Assembly: GCA_041485385.1 (NCBI GenBank)
Contig: JBGPJM010000223.1
Location: 1 to 7,810 of the forward strand
Direction of reading: 5' to 3'
Source: JBGPJM01 sp041485385
GTDB lineage: Bacteria; Planctomycetota; Phycisphaerae; Phycisphaerales; UBA1924
DNA: 7,810 bases
The notes under the pieces are model-generated. The model was not told the DNA's origin. It saw only the letters and a list, made by a program, of their open reading frames with translations, and made no database searches. Made by a program: the position numbers and the translations under genes. Shown piece after piece: positions 5,870 to 7,810 of the stretch (within the stretch, counting starts at the first letter, position 1; each line of letters starts with the position of its first letter).

Positions 5870-7810
5870 ATGCCGCAAGAACCCAACAAAGCCCTGCGGA
5901 TCATCGTCCCCATCCTGCTCATCGGCGGGGGCGTCTTCATCGCCTGGTCGGTGCTGCAGAACACCAGCCGGCACGGGACCAAGGGGAGCACGCCCGCCAC
6001 CGCACCCGCGATGCCGGTCACGCCGGCCTCGACCGCCCCGGGCGCCGACGCCACTAAGCCGGCCCAGCCCGCTCCGACGGGGGCGGGCAAGCCCTCCGCC
6101 GACGCGAAGCCCGCCACGCCCCCCGAGCAGCCGGCGGTTGTGCCGCCACCGGCCGAGCCGACGCCCGCCCAACCCTCACCCGGCGCGACCACCGGCGGGT
6201 ACAGCGCCGTCTTCTATCCCGCCGGAAGCGAGAAGCCCTTCGACGCCATCGGCGGCCTCGATCCGGCCCAGCCGTACGTGTTGGAGCTGCAGTTCTCGCC
6301 GATCGGCGCGGGGCTCAAGTCGCTTTCTCTCCGCGACCACTACGAAACGATCGCCAAGAAGACGCACGAGAGGATCCAGGAGTTCCACCCCAACCCCCGT
6401 GACCCGCGCCTGGGCTTCGCCCCGCTGGCGGTGTCGGGCGTGGAGGTCTCGCTGCCAGGCGGCGGGGTGCAGTTCATCAACCTGGCCTTTGACCCCGAGA
6501 AGGCCGGCTCATATTGGCGTCAGACGGAGCCGGGCGCATTCGAGGCGACGATCGTGGGACCCGACAAGGCCCCGGCCGCGAAGGTGGTCCGCGAGTTCGA
6601 CCTCGAGCAGGGCAGCTACGACGTGGTGCTCGAGCAGCACGTGGAGAACCTCACGCAGCAGCCGCTCAGCCTGAAGTGGTACCAGTTCGGCCCGACGGAG
6701 CTGCCGATGGGGACGGTGCGGTACGGCGGCGACAAGCGGCGCGTGCGGTTCGGCTACCTGCTGAACCCGCAGATCGACCCATCGCGCCAGATCGTCGAGG
6801 CCCGCCGGTTTCTGATCGAGCGGAACGAGGCGCTCGGGAAACCGACGCCGGGCGGGGCGGGCGGCGCCAAGGTGTACCCCGGCAAGACGCTGTGGCCCAA
6901 CGCCGACTCGGGCAAGGGCGGGTTCACGCTCGTGTGGCTGGCGATGACCAACCGCTACTTCGGCGTGGCACTGCACCCACTGACGGCGCGCCCCGCCCCG
7001 GCCGGCGCGCCGGTGGACAAGTCGTTCTCGATGGTCGCGGCCGTGGACCGTTTCGTTCTCCCCGGGGCCGACGTCGCCTCGTCGGTGATCATGCTGCGGA
7101 TCACGAGCAACCAGCTCACGATCGCGCCCGGGGGCGCGGCGAGGCTGGACATGGGGGCCTACGCCGGGCCGCTCTCGCGCGACTCCTTGAGCACCAAGCG
7201 CGAGCCGCGGGCGGCGGCAGTGGGCCTGGGCGAGATCGTCGTCGCCAACTTCGGCGGGCCGTGCGCCATCTGCACATTCCAGACGATCACGTACCTCCTG
7301 CACGACTTCCTCACCGTCCTGCGCGGCTACGTCGTGTTCGACTGGGGGCTGGCGATCATCCTGCTGGTTGTGTGCGTGCGGACGATTCTGCACCCGGTGA
7401 CGAAGCGCTCGCAGATCAGCATGCAGCGGTTCGGGAAGCAGATGCAGGCGCTGGCGCCCAAGCAGAAGGCGATCCAGGAGAAGTACAAGAGCGACCCGGT
7501 GAAGATGCGTGAGGAGCTCGCCCGCCTGATGCGAGAGGAGCACGTGAACTACGCCGGCATGCTGGGCTGCCTGCCGGCGTTCCTGCAGACGCCGATCTGG
7601 ATCGCCCTTTCGGCCATGCTCTTCTTCACGTTCGAGCTGAGGCAGACACCGGCGTTCTTCGGCGTCTTCCAGAACCTCTCGCAGGCGGTGGCGGGCGTGC
7701 GGTGGACGTTCATGGCCGATCTGTCGGAGCCGGACCACTTCATCGCCTTCGGCGATTCGTACCGTGTGCCGCTCCTGAGCAGCCTGATGGGGCCAATCGA
7801 CGGGATCAAC
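5870..7810 (+). CDS. yidC: YidC membrane protein insertase (3' end outside window)
   Basis: YidC inserts membrane proteins into the inner membrane alone or with SecYEG. The frame is open for 647 codons to the window edge. Residues about 11-29 are an N-terminal membrane anchor (IIVPILLIGGGVFIAWSVL). Residues 32-110 are a Pro/Ala/Thr/Lys-rich linker, then a large periplasmic domain runs to about 465. The Oxa1-type core starts near Trp492: DWGLAIILLVVCVRTILHP carries the conserved hydrophilic-groove arginine (Arg504). The cytoplasmic helical region (KQMQALAPKQKAIQEKY) and GCLPAFLQTPIWIALSAM (566-583) follow. By comparison with E. coli YidC, roughly the last 80-100 residues are missing. The ATG is the only start codon after the in-frame TGA at 5837. 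It has a poor Shine-Dalgarno: AAGG lies 18 nt away, partly in a small hairpin. A CxxC (Cys465, Cys468) precedes the first core helix. Confidence 0.95.
   Translation, partial: MPQEPNKALRIIVPILLIGGGVFIAWSVLQNTSRHGTKGSTPATAPAMPVTPASTAPGADATKPAQPAPTGAGKPSADAKPATPPEQPAVVPPPAEPTPAQPSPGATTGGYSAVFYPAGSEKPFDAIGGLDPAQPYVLELQFSPIGAGLKSLSLRDHYETIAKKTHERIQEFHPNPRDPRLGFAPLAVSGVEVSLPGGGVQFINLAFDPEKAGSYWRQTEPGAFEATIVGPDKAPAAKVVREFDLEQGSYDVVLEQHVENLTQQPLSLKWYQFGPTELPMGTVRYGGDKRRVRFGYLLNPQIDPSRQIVEARRFLIERNEALGKPTPGGAGGAKVYPGKTLWPNADSGKGGFTLVWLAMTNRYFGVALHPLTARPAPAGAPVDKSFSMVAAVDRFVLPGADVASSVIMLRITSNQLTIAPGGAARLDMGAYAGPLSRDSLSTKREPRAAAVGLGEIVVANFGGPCAICTFQTITYLLHDFLTVLRGYVVFDWGLAIILLVVCVRTILHPVTKRSQISMQRFGKQMQALAPKQKAIQEKYKSDPVKMREELARLMREEHVNYAGMLGCLPAFLQTPIWIALSAMLFFTFELRQTPAFFGVFQNLSQAVAGVRWTFMADLSEPDHFIAFGDSYRVPLLSSLMGPIDGIN

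Noticed and set aside
6509..7738. A 409-codon minus-strand frame and a 332-codon plus-strand frame (6514-7512) within yidC
   Set aside because: Both overlap the well-supported YidC frame and have low-information Arg-rich translations.

Overview
The window is very GC-rich and gene-dense. It reads as chromosome of a member of the Planctomycetota, most likely the Phycisphaerae/Phycisphaerales. The pointer is the exported protein at 848-3109, which ends in a Cys-bounded, dockerin-like pair of EF-hand loops of a kind I associate with secreted proteins of that group. The lineage is an inference from protein style, not a search result. No rRNA, tRNA, CRISPR array, insertion sequence or prophage gene is visible.

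Layout from left to right. (1) Positions 1-851, plus strand: the C-terminal two thirds of serine hydroxymethyltransferase (glyA), cut by the window edge. (2) Positions 848-3109, minus strand: a 753-residue exported multidomain protein with a signal peptide, a large unrecognised N-terminal region, two tandem copies of a beta-rich domain and a C-terminal dockerin-like module. It converges on glyA, and both stop codons lie inside one CTAG palindrome. (3) Positions 3110-3313: a 204-nt spacer with an intrinsic terminator for the clpP genes, an overlapping 12-bp inverted repeat, and a strong hairpin just before the Shine-Dalgarno of the exported protein. (4) Positions 3314-3937 and 4028-4606, minus strand: two different ClpP protease subunits in tandem, probably one transcript. 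(5) Positions 4607-4856: a divergent promoter region. (6) Positions 4857-5711, plus strand: a calcineurin-like metallophosphoesterase with a TTG start. (7) Positions 5870-7810, plus strand: YidC membrane protein insertase, running off the right edge and still open.

Most of the window is housekeeping: one-carbon metabolism, protein turnover and membrane protein insertion. The strongest unusual signal is the clpP pair. The product of 3314-3937 has a textbook nucleophile motif but Asn where the catalytic Asp should be. The product of 4028-4606 has a complete Ser-His-Asp triad but an aberrant nucleophile motif. These complementary deviations suggest a mixed ClpP1P2-type protease rather than two independent homomeric ones. 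Secondary points are the modular exported protein, the stacked RNA structures between clpP and its neighbour, and a promoter-like motif shared by the clpP and yidC leaders.
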